Part shown: positions 45,380-56,975 of the stretch, in pieces | How the letters are laid out: every line of letters starts with the position of its first letter | Position numbering within the stretch: the stretch's first letter is position 1 | Origin: Tethya wilhelma | Lineage: Eukaryota > Porifera > Demospongiae > Tethyida > Tethyidae | DNA length: 64,000 nt | NCBI GenBank assembly: GCA_964030475.1 | Contig: CAXIPT010000020.1 | Span: 125,912 to 189,911, forward strand | Direction of reading: 5' to 3' | Notes under the pieces: model-generated | The model's input: only the letters and a program-made list of their open reading frames with translations | What the model was told of the DNA's origin: nothing | Database searches by the model: none | Translations under genes and position numbers: made by a program

Positions 45380-45526
45380 CACACTTTAGGATATACAGAG
45401 ACAACATCGTGCTGGTCAAGAATCAAATATTGTTGGGATGCCATGTCACTCTGGGGTCCACGTCCCGCATCCTGGGGTCAATGGTTTACCATGACTATTG
45501 GTGCTAACGAGAGTGATGTAGACTAG
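45380..45526 (+). CDS. Conserved small frame downstream of the transposase
   Basis: Reads GYTETTSCWSRIKY, DAMSLWGPRPASWGQWFTMT and stops after ANESDVD. The same frame is kept at 56845-56975 (with a clean 9-base deletion) and 61780-61919. This suggests a real terminal exon, or a small separate gene, of the DUF7869-type transposon. Function unknown. Confidence 0.5.
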   Translation, partial: HTLGYTETTSCWSRIKYCWDAMSLWGPRPASWGQWFTMTIGANESDVD

Positions 45527-45578
45527 ACCTATAATAGCAAATTTTTTCCACAGTTTGTGCATTTATTTCATGTATTAT

Positions 45579-46373
45579 TCCCAGTACGGTAGTACTGGGT
45601 ACACAGGAATGGCAAGGATGGCCCATTAGCGCAATACAAATATTCATGCGAATAACTCTGCAAAAACTGAGCGCTTAGCACTAAAAGACTTCTTAAGCTA
45701 CTATTTAGCTCTTTCTCTTTCTAATGAGCCCAAAAACATGGCCTAAAACCATCGCTAAAGTAACAAACACAAACATGCCAAACCTCCAATTTTCTCCATC
45801 TTCTTCTTCTTCTTCTTCTTCTTCTTCTTCTATCTTGGTTCAACTTTTCTCAGAGACTATTCACTTTCAGGAGCTGATTCTTGAACGAACTTGGTTTCTT
45901 CCGGGACAGTCGTTTTTGCCATCGGTTTTTAGCACCTCTTGCTGAGTAGCTGGATACAAGGCGAAAAGCGCCTCCTCTATATGGCCGCCATTAATTTCTA
46001 CACTTATGCATAATTCATTACCGTAGCTTCTAGAAAATTCAAATTGACGACCCTTTCCACATACAAAAGTGTGCGTTATTTGGAATTAAATGCACTAAAG
46101 TTGTCTGGAACTATTTTGTGATACCTGGTTGCTCTTCTTAAAAGATGAATCAGGACTTTGATTATCATAACATATAGAAAGGCAAGTAAATCTTATGATA
46201 CAGCTCCTGCCTCCAAAATGACTGAGATGTGTGTTTCACTTCAGTATCAAGCAGGCTACACAACTTGCCAGTTCTGCGGCAGCAGCCCGCCGCTGGCTCA
46301 GTGAGTCTGGCTTGCCAGACTACTAGCTACACACACCAACTCAAATGTAATTTGTAGAATTATGGAAAAATGA
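45579..46373 (+). repeat. Family H repeat, full copy with hairpin end
   Basis: Starts with a hairpin cccagtacggtagtactggg, includes a (TTC)n run at 45799-45831, and ends in foldback 46374-46653. The unit interrupts the DUF7869-type transposon: copy B has gtattattgtaccaacaatg where this copy has ~1.07 kb inserted. Confidence 0.85.
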
Positions 46374-46653
46374 GAACAAACAAGTAAAAACAAACATTAG
46401 AAATGTAATGAGACACAGGAATGGCTAAATCGTAAAAAGAACGCAAACAAGATGGAATGGCTGTTAGAGTGTGTAAGGAATTCTTCATGTGGGCAAAATG
46501 AGAGTCTCAGAATCAATAAGGAGATTGTTAAATGCAGCCCATACAGGAAGAATTCTGCCCAAACTCTAACAGCCATTCCATCTTGTTTACGTTCTTTTTA
46601 CGATTTAGCCATTCCTGTGTCTCATTACATTTCTAATGTTTTTTTTTACTTGT
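46374..46653. mobile_element. Foldback element
   Basis: Arms match those at 414-682 almost exactly, and the order family H then foldback is the same. Confidence 0.9.
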
Positions 46654-46671
46654 TGTACTTACAATTATCAA

Positions 46672-46886
46672 GAATGATTATTACTAAAAGTCATCACTAC
46701 GTACATTCAAAGAAAGCATCAAGCAAAAACAATTATGCGGGTTGGGCGTGCCAGTAGTAAAAATGATGCACATGTATGCCATGGGATCATACCCATAACA
46801 GCTGCCATACACAATTTGAAAAAAAAACACGATGAAGGATTTGACAGGTACTATTATTCGATTAAGGGACAATACCTAAATCTAAA
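46672..46886 (+). pseudogene. 5' fragment of the proline-rich protein gene (copy A)
   Basis: Matches 57048-57265 and 62600-62822. The start codon of MAEGFDRYY is altered here (aaaaacacgatgaagga), and exon 1 is cut at 46886 by the next element. Confidence 0.8.
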
Positions 46887-47078
46887 GGGGGGCTGACATG
46901 CAAAAATTTTTTTGCACCAAAATGTACTTTAAGTGATGTAAGTTTTTTACATTAAAAAAATTTTAAAGCAGTAAAAGCTGACTCCACCAGGAAAGGCAAA
47001 TTTCTGTATTTCCTGTTTGGGTGGAGCTACTACGTGACGTCACGGGGGGAACGTTTCTACGCGTTTAGTAGCTAATTA

Positions 47079-47566
47079 ATGGCTGAACACAGCTCTTCCT
47101 CGAGCCACAGCTCTGCTATTGACAACAACGATGATTCAAGTGCAAGCAGTAATGTTTTGAGCCTTGGTAATTCATCTTTTCCATTTGAAAGCCAAGACAG
47201 TGCTTCAGATAGTGATGGAAGCTCAGAATTGAGCCATACTTTATGAACAATCTGCTGGAAGTGACAGCTGTGGAGACTCTGGAGATTCATCTGACGAAGA
47301 TGCAAGACAGGATAGGTTAGGAAGCACTGATTGGTGAGTATCAGCTATAATTTTCATACATTCTGTTTAATTTTATGTGGACAATTGTAGCTCAGGTGGC
47401 AGTGTGGTCCGGGCACTGTGTTCAGTACAATGTCGACTGTCTGTGCTGCAAAAAAATCCGTGACAAGATGGAAGCTGAATCAGACACAGTCAAAATATTT
47501 TGTATAATCAAACATGAGGTGTTTGGTGCTGTATACCTTAATGTTTGGGTCAGTATACGGTAAAGT
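47079..47566 (+). pseudogene. Ser/Asp-rich protein with a P2X7 C-tail-like zinc domain, broken
   Basis: ATG at 47079 reads MAEHSSSSSHSSAIDNNDDS and a long Ser/Asp stretch. A frameshift near 47243 leads to QSAGSDSCGDSGDSSDED and a GTGAGT donor at about 47335. The next exon (about 47390-47566) reads WQCG then, shifted, HCVQYNVDCLCCKKIRDKME and AVYLNVWVSI. This Cys pattern resembles the zinc-binding cytoplasmic domain of P2X7 receptors (P2RX7_C), which also occurs alone in many invertebrate proteins. The 3' part is missing or interrupted. Confidence 0.5.
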
Positions 47567-47658
47567 TGCTTCTTCACCTACCAATATCTGTGACTGTGGT
47601 GACCCTGACATGAGTGAGTTAACCAAAATAGTATTATTATATAGCTATTGTACATTAA

Positions 47659-48016
47659 AGGGGCAGTGTAATTACGGCGCCATTTTTTTTGAATTCCGGG
47701 CCCAAAAATCAAAAACTGAATCTGATTGGTTGAAATACCTCATTGGAATGTAATTATTTCGCGCAGTTAGGGAGAATCGCATATTTTTTGTCCACGATCG
47801 AGAATGCGTAGATTTAGTGTTAAAAACCCGTGCAGTTAGGAAAAAAAGTAGCTAGCAAACTAGTGAAGATTAACACTAGAGCTTTTCATGAGTATTGGCT
47901 GTATTCGAAGAGCGTGGAGACTCATATTAGCGCTGGTCTATATTCTGCGCGCAGGAATTACGTGCAAAATAATGCTTCATTACGTCACGTAAGTTTACTT
48001 CCGTGCGACTGCGCCT
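47659..48016. mobile_element. 358-base MITE, TTAA duplication
   Basis: Ends aggggcagtg and (g)actgcgcct lie between TTAA copies (47655-47658 and 48017-48020). The interior (attggttgaaata, cattggaatg) is related to 40796-41182. Confidence 0.85.
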
Positions 48017-49459
48017 TTAATTAACTGCTTTTCATTATCTTTTCAGGCAATACAGGTTTACTGCTTACTGACAGCTAACTAACTCTGCTCGACATAGGAA
48101 GGACAGAACGAGTTACGCTACCTGTCTCAAAAATATCTAGCAATACTGCCCACCACTAATAACTGAACAGTGACACCATCCAAACTCTTCATCATGCACA
48201 TGTCTCACAACCTGAACAATGGCCCAAATTGTTCAAATGAGAATCTGATAATTACAAATTTAATGTCGTGACTTTTGATGGCAGTAGGCTTATCAATCTG
48301 AGGTCCCTCCTATACTGGCTACTGAGAGGAGCTGGGGTCAAAGTGGTTTGATACTGATTCCCTCTACATGTACATCGTCTAATGGTTGCTTTCATATAGG
48401 TACATCAACATATTCTGCAACAGAACGCACATCTGGCTTAATTTTTACCTACAGACCTATAAGTAATAATATTATGTCCATTAGAGTGGATTAGCACTGA
48501 CTGTAAATTCTATAACAAAAAAAAAGTTTCAACATGTAATGCTATGTATGTCATGCTTCGCATACCAACAAAACTGATTTAATTTTGTCCTGCTGCTGGT
48601 TTTGAAACCTTCCTTTCCGGCTGGGCACTAGGATGCTGCTTCCTCAGATGCTATACTTGTCTCTTGTGCGGGTTCTGGTTCATGATCCAGTAATCCAGTT
48701 AGTATCTAGTAGTAGACATGGTCACAGTAATACCAGCTTGAAACTTGAATGCTATTTTTAATTCTGTCCTGTATCCATGACCTACTCTCTCTCTCTCTCT
48801 CTCTCTCTCTTCATAAGCAGCTCTGAGTCTGCCATTATTTGGCTTTGAACCATCATGGATATAGGTGGCCTGTTTGATGATTTCTTTCGATAACTGAAGT
48901 CAGTACTACAGGCTGAGCCTTCTCAAAATTTGGTCCTGCACTAGATACTTGGTGGACCTCTGGAATATAGTTGGAATGGCATCAGATTTATGTCTTCTTC
49001 TCTTCTGCATGCCCCTCAGATCTGATCAGAGAAGTCAGGCAACCTCAAAATGGTCTCAGGCCGGACCTGACCAATTTACTCTTGTTCTCTGTATTTTTTT
49101 CGCCCATTTGAAACGTATAACAGGATCTTTGGGAACTTAAAAAGACTGACATCTTCACAATATGTGTTAGAACATCCTGCAGCAACTCAGCGCTTCACTA
49201 TGGGGGCTAGAAAACAGCCACCAGGCTATGCTTTGTGCTTCTTTGCGCTGAACTCGTTCCCCCCGTGATGTCACACGTAAACCCCGCCCATCAAGGAAAT
49301 ACATTGCAATCTCATTTTGCAGTGATTTTCTTGGGGTTATTGTCCACTGTAGACTTGATATTAAAAAAAAACAAGCCTGATATTCCAAATGTACACCACC
49401 TGAGCTACAGTTTGATACCAAAAAATAAATTTTTCAGTTTTTCATGTCAGCCCCCCTTT

Positions 49460-50801
49460 AAATAGGAGCTGCTACGACAAGGGCAGCAAAGGGTGTCGAA
49501 GACACAACTATTAATATTTTTAGAAGGTACGAGGAGGATGTGTGATTCATTCAAAAGGTATATCAGGATGCCTCGCAACAAGCTGGCTTTAATTTCTGCC
49601 CAGTTGGTAAACTAACAATGACTTATTTTTAATTTGGGAAGTATTGCTGTGGTGTAGTCGTTACTCTGGTTGTGTTTGTTATTATGCTAAGTTTGTATTT
49701 CCTGAGCACTTCTCTTTTGTGTTCTGAGTTGAGCTTGGCGATATATGGTTACTGTTTGTTGATTTTCTTTACTTCATGATTGTTTTGATTGTACTAATAA
49801 TGATTCTAGGTGTGTACAAGTAAAGAGCTATGTAAGAGCTATGTAAGGGTACACATGACGTTTGGGGGATTATCACCTGGTGATAATAGGGGCTTGTGGA
49901 GGTACATCCCCTCACATCACAGCAGCATGTAGGCAGAGTGCTATACACGGGATACTGCAATTTCCATCACTAACCTCATGCAATGGCTTGACTATTTATT
50001 TATTAGAATACTTGAATTGACACTAGAATGACAATAGATTAAGTTATGTTGTAATATTCAATCAAGTGTCATTTTACTAGGAAAGGTGACATGTAGTTGT
50101 TTTCTGATCTTGGTCCAGGAGTTAATATGATGTACAAGTATGGACAGCCAAGAATTTCATGAGAAAAAAAGAGATATACCTTTATAAGAGTACCTGTTAA
50201 AAATACTACATACGTAACTCCACCTGATGACTCAACATTCATTGAAATGCAATTTCTAATGATTTTGACTGTGCTCCACATAATAAATTGGCATGGATTA
50301 CACTTCCTAAAGACCTATTTTTGTACAAAAAAATGTGAACCTTGCAAAAGATAAGTTTGTTGTAAAACTCAAAGTTAATTGTAGGGAACGATTAGTAGCT
50401 GTACAATGCAAGAGAAAACAATGTGAAATTAGCATGCATTTTCCTTGTGACCAGTAAAAGCCAAGTACGATCTCACTAAATTACCATGTTAAATAAAACA
50501 AACAAAAACTACATTCTCACAACTTACTTTCATTATAGCAGAGGGTATAGATAATCTACATAGAAAGTGCAATAATATCACTCTGCCAAATGAACCCTTT
50601 GGTAGCAAACCAACCAAAATTTGGATTGAGGAACATATGTGACACAGTAAAATGAACTCTTCACTCATCATCGTACATGCATGTCATTTTTGCTTAAGAG
50701 TGTAATTCTTATTTTGATGGTTCAGATAGTATAAACCATATAGAATTGATTACAGAATGTTACATAGTGTACATGTACATAATTATGCATTTCTTTCTAC
50801 A
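49460..50801. other. No gene seen
   Basis: AT-rich DNA. I see no repeat shared with the rest of the window and no convincing exon. Confidence 0.4.
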
Positions 50802-50802
50802 G

Positions 50803-51309
50803 CTCTCAGTTCAAATGTGTCGACACTTCATAGCAAGAGTCGCACCACTAGAGGCGAAACTAAAGAAACTGCTGAGAGTACAGGCAAGTGTTGCTATTGC
50901 ATTAATTTGTGGTTCATGTGAGTCATTTTTGTGTAGAATCCTGTTCCAAGGGAAGCTTGTGTGATGGTCCAGTGTCGACACTTCCTAGCAAGAGTCGTAT
51001 CACTAGAGGCAAGACCAAAGAAACTGCTAAAGGTGTGTGTTGCTGTGATGTGGTACAAAATCTACTATCATGGGTTATATTCTTGTACAGCTTCTTCTCA
51101 GGAGAGTTAGTTTTGATGATATCTCATTTCCTCTGTCTAGTCCTCTTCTGGATGATTCAGGTAAGATTAACCATGTAAATATTACAGAATATGACATATT
51201 TAATTACATGTGTGTATTTGCTTTCTACAGCTTTCAATTCAAGTGTATCAAATTGTGATACAGAGTTTGATGATTCCCTTGTGCTCTCTCTCATAGATAG
51301 AGGCTTATA
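50803..51309 (+). CDS. 3' end of an unrecognised multi-exon gene
   Basis: Four candidate exons, all joined in phase 1: about 50803-50883 (GC donor gcaagt), about 50941-51031, about 51093-51160, and about 51232-51309 with a TAA stop. The first two are related (VSTLHSKSRTTRGETKETAE and VSTLPSKSRITRGKTKETAK), showing an exon duplication. The third reads SFDDISFPLSSPLLDDS only after a one-base shift. The last reads AFNSSVSNCDTEFDDSLVLS. It is Ser/Thr-rich and probably disordered. I do not recognise it, and the 5' part is not found. Confidence 0.45.
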
Positions 51310-51314
51310 AAGGT

Positions 51315-51340
<26 letters not shown>
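51315..51340. repeat. (GT)n microsatellite
   Basis: About 13 units, just after the stop of the preceding gene fragment. Confidence 0.9.
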
Positions 51341-51345
<5 letters not shown>

Positions 51346-51569
51346 GAACAGTTCAATATTTTGGTGGTAATCCTACTCATCCACTCATTCTTCAAAGTCA
51401 TTGGCAGTACAACTACTCTGGCAGGACACCCCCAAAAAGAGAGAACCTATCAAGTCAACTCTTAAACGAGGAGGCGGAGTATAAAAGGGCGTGGCCGGGC
51501 ACGATTTTTCGCGACATTCAACAAAATGGCGCCTCTGCGCCATTTTAAATTCAAACAGNAAGCAAGCAG

Positions 51570-52445
51570 GCAGCAAATATTTGGATTCCAAATAACGCAC
51601 ACTTATCTACCTGGAAAAGGGTCGTCAATTTGACTTTTCAAGTAGCTAATGAATTTATGCATGATGTAGAAATGAATGGCTGCCATATGGAGAAGTGCTT
51701 TTTGCCTTGTATCTAGCCATTCAACGGGAGACTCGAGCACATGACAGTGGCGGATCTAGGATTTTATATAGAGGGGATCTAACCAATGCGCGCGCAGAAA
51801 ATTTTGGGTAACCACGCCCACTTCCGGTTTGAAAATCCGCCCCTTTTGCGTGCGTGCAGCTAAAATTTTGCCAGATCAGGGCCTGAATGGTGAAAAAACG
51901 GCAAGACACAGACAGAAACTCTTCTATCTTCCACAAAAAAATGATTTTCAGTGAAATTTTGAATTATTTTTCTTTTTTCAAATTGAAAGGGGGATCTTTG
52001 ATGCTACTTTTTCATCTGTGTAGCTGTGCAGTTGTATGGGTTTCCAGCTGAAAGGGGGGATCCATGGATCCCTTGGATCTCCCCCTAAATCCGCCACTGC
52101 ATGATACCAAAAGCACGTGAAGACAATGGTACCAAGTTTGTTCGTTCAAGAATCAGCTTCTGAAAGTGAACAGTCTTCGAGATACGCTGAAATAACATAG
52201 AAGAAGAAGAAGAAGAAGAAGAAGGAGAAAATTGGAGGTTTGGCATATTTTAGTTTGGTACCTTAGCGATGGTTTTAGGCCATGTTTTTAGGCTTGTTAG
52301 AAAGAGAATGAGCTAAATAGTAGCTTTATAAGCCTTTTAGTGCCAAGCGCTCATTTTTTGCAGAGTTATTAACATGAATATTTGTATTACGCTAATGAGC
52401 CATCCATGCCATTCCTATGTACCCAGTACTACCGTACTGGGAATT
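51570..52445 (-). repeat. Family H repeat, reverse copy, split by an insertion
   Basis: Matches 45579-46100 reversed. It includes a (GAA)n run at about 52199-52224 and ends in the hairpin cccagtactaccgtactggg at 52426-52445. A 355-base MITE lies inside. A single N at 51559 marks its left side. Confidence 0.8.
51745..52099. mobile_element. 355-base MITE with CAGTGGCGGAT ends
   Basis: Ends cagtggcggatctagg and cctaaatccgccactg, with CATGA duplicated on both sides (51740-51744 and 52100-52104). Five-base duplications also flank the 23-kb hAT-like element. No frame inside is supportable. Confidence 0.9.
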
Positions 52446-52749
52446 ACATTTTCAATGTTTTTTTCACTTGTTTGTTCTTATTTTTTTATAATTCTACATC
52501 ACATTTGAGTTTGTATGTATATGGTAGTTACTTGTACACTATCAGCATGGATATTATAGCTTATGTTATAATCTATGGTATCAGTATAAAGTCATGGTGA
52601 AGCATCTCAAGAGGCTGGAGCTGTATCTTACAAAATTTACTTCTTTGCTCATCTTCTTATAATGACAACTATGTAACAATATAGTCTATTCACCTCCAAT
52701 TATTGAAGACCAGTAACTGGTTATAGAGACTTCAGCACAACCAGAAATC
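52446..52749. repeat. Foldback-family tail and repeat matching 35760-35905
   Basis: 52446-52475 matches a foldback arm end (cattttcaatgtttttttca), and 52495-52625 matches 35760-35880 reversed. No gene. Confidence 0.6.
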
Positions 52750-53272
52750 TTCAGGTAAAACACGCAGGGCAGCGAATATTCAGATTCCAAATAACGCACA
52801 CTTGTCTAACTGGAAAAGGGTCGTCACCTTGATTTCCAAGGTAGCTAATGAATTATTAATGAGCATAGAAATGAATGGCTGCCATACGGAGAAGGCGCTT
52901 TTCGTCTTGTATCTAGCGACTCAGCTAGAAAGACGAATAACCGATACAAAAAGCACGTGAAGACAAAGAAACCAAGTTTATTCGTTCAAGAATCAGCTTC
53001 TGAAAGCGAGTGGTCTTCGAGAAAAGTCGTTCCAAGATAAAGAAGAAGAAGAAGATGGAGAAAATTGGAGGTTTGGCATACTTTAGTTTGTTACTTTAGC
53101 GATGGTTTTAGGCTATGTTTTTAGGCTCAATAGAGAGAGAAAAGGCTAAATAGTAGCTTAAGAAGCCTTTTAGTGCCAAGCGCTCAGTTTTTGAAGAGTT
53201 ATTTGCGTGCATATTTGTATTGTGCTAATGGGCCATCCATACCATTCCTATGTACTCAGTACTACCATACTG
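52750..53272 (-). repeat. Family H repeat, second reverse copy
   Basis: Matches 51570-52445 without the MITE. It has a (GAA)n run at 53039-53056 and a decayed hairpin end at 53251-53272. Its end abuts the DUF7869-type gene and probably cut that element's left terminus. Confidence 0.8.
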
Positions 53273-53901
53273 GGAATAGACTCAACTTCACTTCCTGCAG
53301 GTACTAACTCGGACTCGGAAATGCTCCCTCATGGAAATGAAGGAAATACCGTGGCACCTACCAATGAAAGGATTACACCAGACACTGATGAAGAGAGCTA
53401 CTGTGGAGGCAAGTTATTTTGACTAAAACAATAATAGGTTTAATTTGAATAATAAAGTTTGATTCACATTAATTTGGCTAGAAAATGAAGACTTCAATAT
53501 CTTTGATGATTCTGATGATGAAGAGCTAATCTCCACTCTTCAGAAAAGATTTCCGGTGATAAATCAGGAAACTGCTGGTACTATCAACATAACTATGACA
53601 TTGTACAGTAGTGATAATTTATTATTATCACTAATTGCTGCAGCTCAGGACTCTAGACAAGAGGAGATCACACACAACGGTGTAGAGCTTTCAATGGATG
53701 TCAACGTGCTGGGGGACAACATCACATCTGAGCAGAGCACAACCCAAAAGAGTAACCAGTTGGATAACTTGGCCCATAATGAGACAGGATCTCCTGTAGA
53801 AAATGAGGATGAAGAATTGGATAAGTTTCTAAACGAAGGATGTGGTTGTAATAGGAATAACGAAAAGGATGTTACAAATACTTCACTATAGAGCATTTTA
53901 A

Positions 53902-54522
53902 CTCTTTAGGGCCTGAATTGATTATGCATATATAATTAGAATTTATGAATAATTAATTAACCTTGGTTTTTGTACATTTTTGTTCTTGCTTAAGCCTATG
54001 CCACTCTCTCTTGTAGCTAGTTCAGCTTAGCTATGATTGTGCTAAGGCATAGCTATATCAGTTCTATTCTTGGCTTGCTTTTATTAACTTCAAAAGCTTG
54101 CAAAAACGGAAGCGGTCAAAGTTCGCCAAATGACCTGCATACTTTTGGCTTTTTTTCTAGCTTGAAGAGCAGGACTGCAAAAGTGCTTGCATGCAGGTAT
54201 AGCTTAAGCCCCCCTGCACCTCCATAGCTAGCGTCAAGCTTCCCCTGCAAAGCACTAAGAAAAAAACGTGAGTTTAAACTGACGGTCTCGATCTTTACCG
54301 CGATCGCGACCTTTGAACTTTGAAGCCTATATCTCTCCGCCTACTAATCAGACCTGACTCTAACTTGGTATTTTAGTAGAGCGCTATCTTACCTAACTGC
54401 ATAGCAAGTCTAAAGCCTATAGCTCAAACGCTATCCCTATAAAATAATAAATGCGAAAAATCGCAGATTACGCGATCGTAGAATACGCGCATGCGACTTT
54501 TGGCGCTGTCGGCCCTAAAGAG
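53902..54522 (+). mobile_element. CTCTTTAGGGCC MITE, copy with proven TTAA target
   Basis: Flanked by TTAA at 53898-53901 and 54523-54526. The 44.4-kb copy of the gene has gagcattttaaagagtataa uninterrupted, so the insertion is exact. The ends ctctttagggcc/ggccctaaagag and the interior match 61956-62571. Confidence 0.95.
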
Positions 54523-55024
54523 TTAAAGAGTATAATTTGTCATGTAGGGATTTAACAACCAAGCAGCTTGACCTGATACTCCTAGGTCAATGTAGTGTAT
54601 TTATTAACAATTCAGAAAGCACACGCAGACATTCTAGTGACTCAAGGAAGTGCTGAGGCTTGACTACTCTCATCATGGTCAGAGAGTCTGTAAAGAAACT
54701 TTCCTACAACTTCATGGAATTGGTAAGAATTTCTCATAACATGTGTATGTATTGTGTCGTAAATCACAATTCCAATGTATTTCATTTTAGGGCGCAGTAG
54801 GCTTCAAAAAATCAGGATGAGCTATGAGAAAAATGGTCTACAAGAGCGGGTCCACGGAAATAAAGGACGCAAACCAAAGAATGCAACATCCTACCGGGAC
54901 ATCAAGTACATGGTGAAATTCTTGAAGAAGTATGCCAAAGATTGTTGCCTGGAAGGATTCCCGGCTATAAAAGGGATGACTTGCAACTACTTCCATCAAG
55001 TACAACAAAAAAGGTTGTGTTTTT

Positions 55025-55025
<1 letters not shown>

Positions 55026-55064
<39 letters not shown>
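55026..55064. repeat. (CA)n microsatellite within an intron
   Basis: About 19 CA units fill much of the 86-base intron 55014-55099 of the transposase. Confidence 0.9.
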
Positions 55065-55065
<1 letters not shown>

Positions 55066-55719
55066 CGCACACATGCACGTACAAATTGACGGACCATAGA
55101 TGGTTTGGGAGAAGTATTGTGAGGCTGGTGAAGAAGCAGGACGGCACACTGTGAAGCGAATAACGTTTGTTTCGTACTGGAAGAAGCTGCTTCCCCAAAT
55201 CACCAGAATGAAGCCTATGTCAGACCTGTGTTGGCAGTGCCAGAAGAACAGCGTTGCACTGATGAGAGCTGCCAATACATCAGAAACACAAAAATCGGAG
55301 GTATAATTGTAATAAACAAAAGAGATTAATTTTATGTTAGCTGAATATTGAATTTTTAATTAGACCGTCTTGGCTGCATACGAACACCTACAACTGGCCA
55401 CAAAGGAGCGTTCACTGTATCGTGAACAATGCAGGGAGTGTAAAGTAGAACTAAAACAAAAGTTTACTGTTCATGACAATTTTTCTCCCCCACTAGGTTG
55501 CCGCCACTGACACACAACATAAAAGTGCACATTTCATTTGACATGGCCCAACAGGTAAATCTAATAGTGTTTGCTATACATTTCTTTAACCTACTATACA
55601 TAGGTGCACTACCCATACAGCCGACAACAACCAGGACCAATCTATTTTCTCACCCCTAGAAAGTGTGCAATATTTGGAGTATGCTGTGAAGGAGTGCCTC
55701 AAATGGTATGTACAGCTGA

Positions 55720-55722
55720 CAC

Positions 55723-55762
<40 letters not shown>
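55720..55762. repeat. (CA)n microsatellite within a 60-base intron
   Basis: CA units make up most of intron 55706-55765, ending directly at the TAG acceptor. Confidence 0.9.
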
Positions 55763-55765
<3 letters not shown>

Positions 55766-56844
55766 ATGATCTACTTGATTGATGAAGCTGCTACTACAGG
55801 AAAGGGAGCAAATACAATCATCAGCATGCTTCATCATTTACTAGAAACTCACAACTATGGGGAAGTTGAACTGGTGATTCATGCTGACAATTGTAGTGAC
55901 CAAAACAAAAACAGGTTATTAATTTGTTTTATCATCCAATTTGCAAATTTGGAAGACAAATAATCGTAAATTGTGTGTTCATACAGATACATGATGCAAT
56001 ACCTTTCTTGGAGGACCATGACTGGCTTGCACAAAAGGATCACCATGTCGTTTCTCCTGGTTGGCCACACTAAGTTTGCTCCTGACTGGTGTTTTGGGCT
56101 GTTCAAGCGTCTCTATCGGAGTTCGAATGTTGGATGCTTGGATGACATCGCTGTGATTGCCGAAAATTCTGCAACAGTGAATCACGCTCAACTGGTGGCA
56201 AAGCAATCAGGTGAGGTAATAGTGCCAATGTATGATTGGGCCCCCTTTTTTGATCCCTACTACAAGAAGACAGCCACCAAAGGAATCAAGAAGATCCATC
56301 ACTTTCGATTTGACAGCGAATCGAAGGGGAAGGTCCACACGCGTGAGCACTGTGATGACAAAACAGAGACAACAGTCACAATGATCAAAGATTTGAAAAA
56401 AATACCATCAAAAGATGACATGCCTGACATGATCATCCCAACTGGTTTAAGTAGAGATAGACAAGTGTACCTGTACGAAAAAATCAGAGAGTTTGTGCCT
56501 GAGGAACACCGTGACGCTGTTTGCCCAAAACAAGATGACTATGACGATAGTGGTAGTGCTAGTACACCTGCTCCAACTCCTGGACATTCTACACGTGTGG
56601 CTAGTGATAGTGAGAATGAGAATGTAGAAGACTTAGATGTAGAACCTCCTAAAAGAAACGAAAATGTTCACACTGTAAACAAACAGGGCACAACATTCGT
56701 AGTTGTCCACAGAAACAGTAGTTGTCAAAGTGTGTAAATTAAGTCATTGACTGTTGTTCTGCTTTGTTATCAGGCAGGTAAGTAGGTGTTTGTATGAACT
56801 AATTATTATGATTGTTACGAATTTTTTAAACAAGTATACACAAG

Positions 56845-56975
56845 CACACACTTTAGGATTTACAGAGACAACATCATGCTGGTCAAGAATCAAATATGCC
56901 ATGTCACCCTGGGGTCCACGTCCCGCATCCTGGGGTCAATGGTTTACCATGACTATTGGTGCTAACGAGAGATGA
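56845..56975 (+). CDS. Conserved small frame, copy B
   Basis: Same WGPRPASWGQW frame as 45380-45526, three residues shorter by an in-frame deletion. Confidence 0.5.

Larger units (their letters stand above)
46887..49459 (+). mobile_element. 2.6-kb element with ggggggctgacatg ends
   Basis: The ends ggggggctgacatg and catgtcagcccccc are inverted, and sub-terminal complementarity continues (gtgacgtcacggggggaacg against cgttccccccgtgatgtcac). It contains a P2X7-tail-like gene fragment, a TTAA MITE, and a (TC)14 run at 48784-48811. The target duplication could not be settled. Confidence 0.75.
53301..56737 (+). pseudogene. DUF7869-type transposase, copy B (most complete)
   Basis: Exons include 53301-53408 (GC donor), 53482-53577, 53644 onward (split by a MITE at 53902), about 54789-55013, 55100-55302, about 55366-55556, about 55605-55705, and 55766 onward. 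Landmarks: YEKNGLQERVHGNKGRKPKN, VKRITFVSYWKKLLPQITRM, DLCWQCQKNS, QPGPIYFLTPRKCAIFGVCC, YLIDEAATTGKGAN, VIHADNCSDQNKNR, YMMQYLSWRTM, HTKFAPDWCFGLF and VPMYDWAPFFDPYYKK. I recognise the fold as the DUF7869 / RNase H-like transposase group common in aquatic animals. Frame breaks lie near 53866, 54950, 55490 and 56652; the last destroys the CCHC knuckle. Introns 55014-55099 and 55706-55765 are largely (CA)n. Confidence 0.75.

Noticed and set aside
45581..45600. Hairpin cccagtacggtagtactggg as a Helitron 3' end
   Set aside because: No CTRR end, no TC start and no Rep/helicase sequence could be found, so I list it only as a repeat terminus.
54942..55154. HTHTHTHT-containing frame
   Set aside because: This is a (CA)n intron read as protein. 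The part before it (LPGRIPGYKRDDLQLLPSS) is real transposase sequence after a frameshift.
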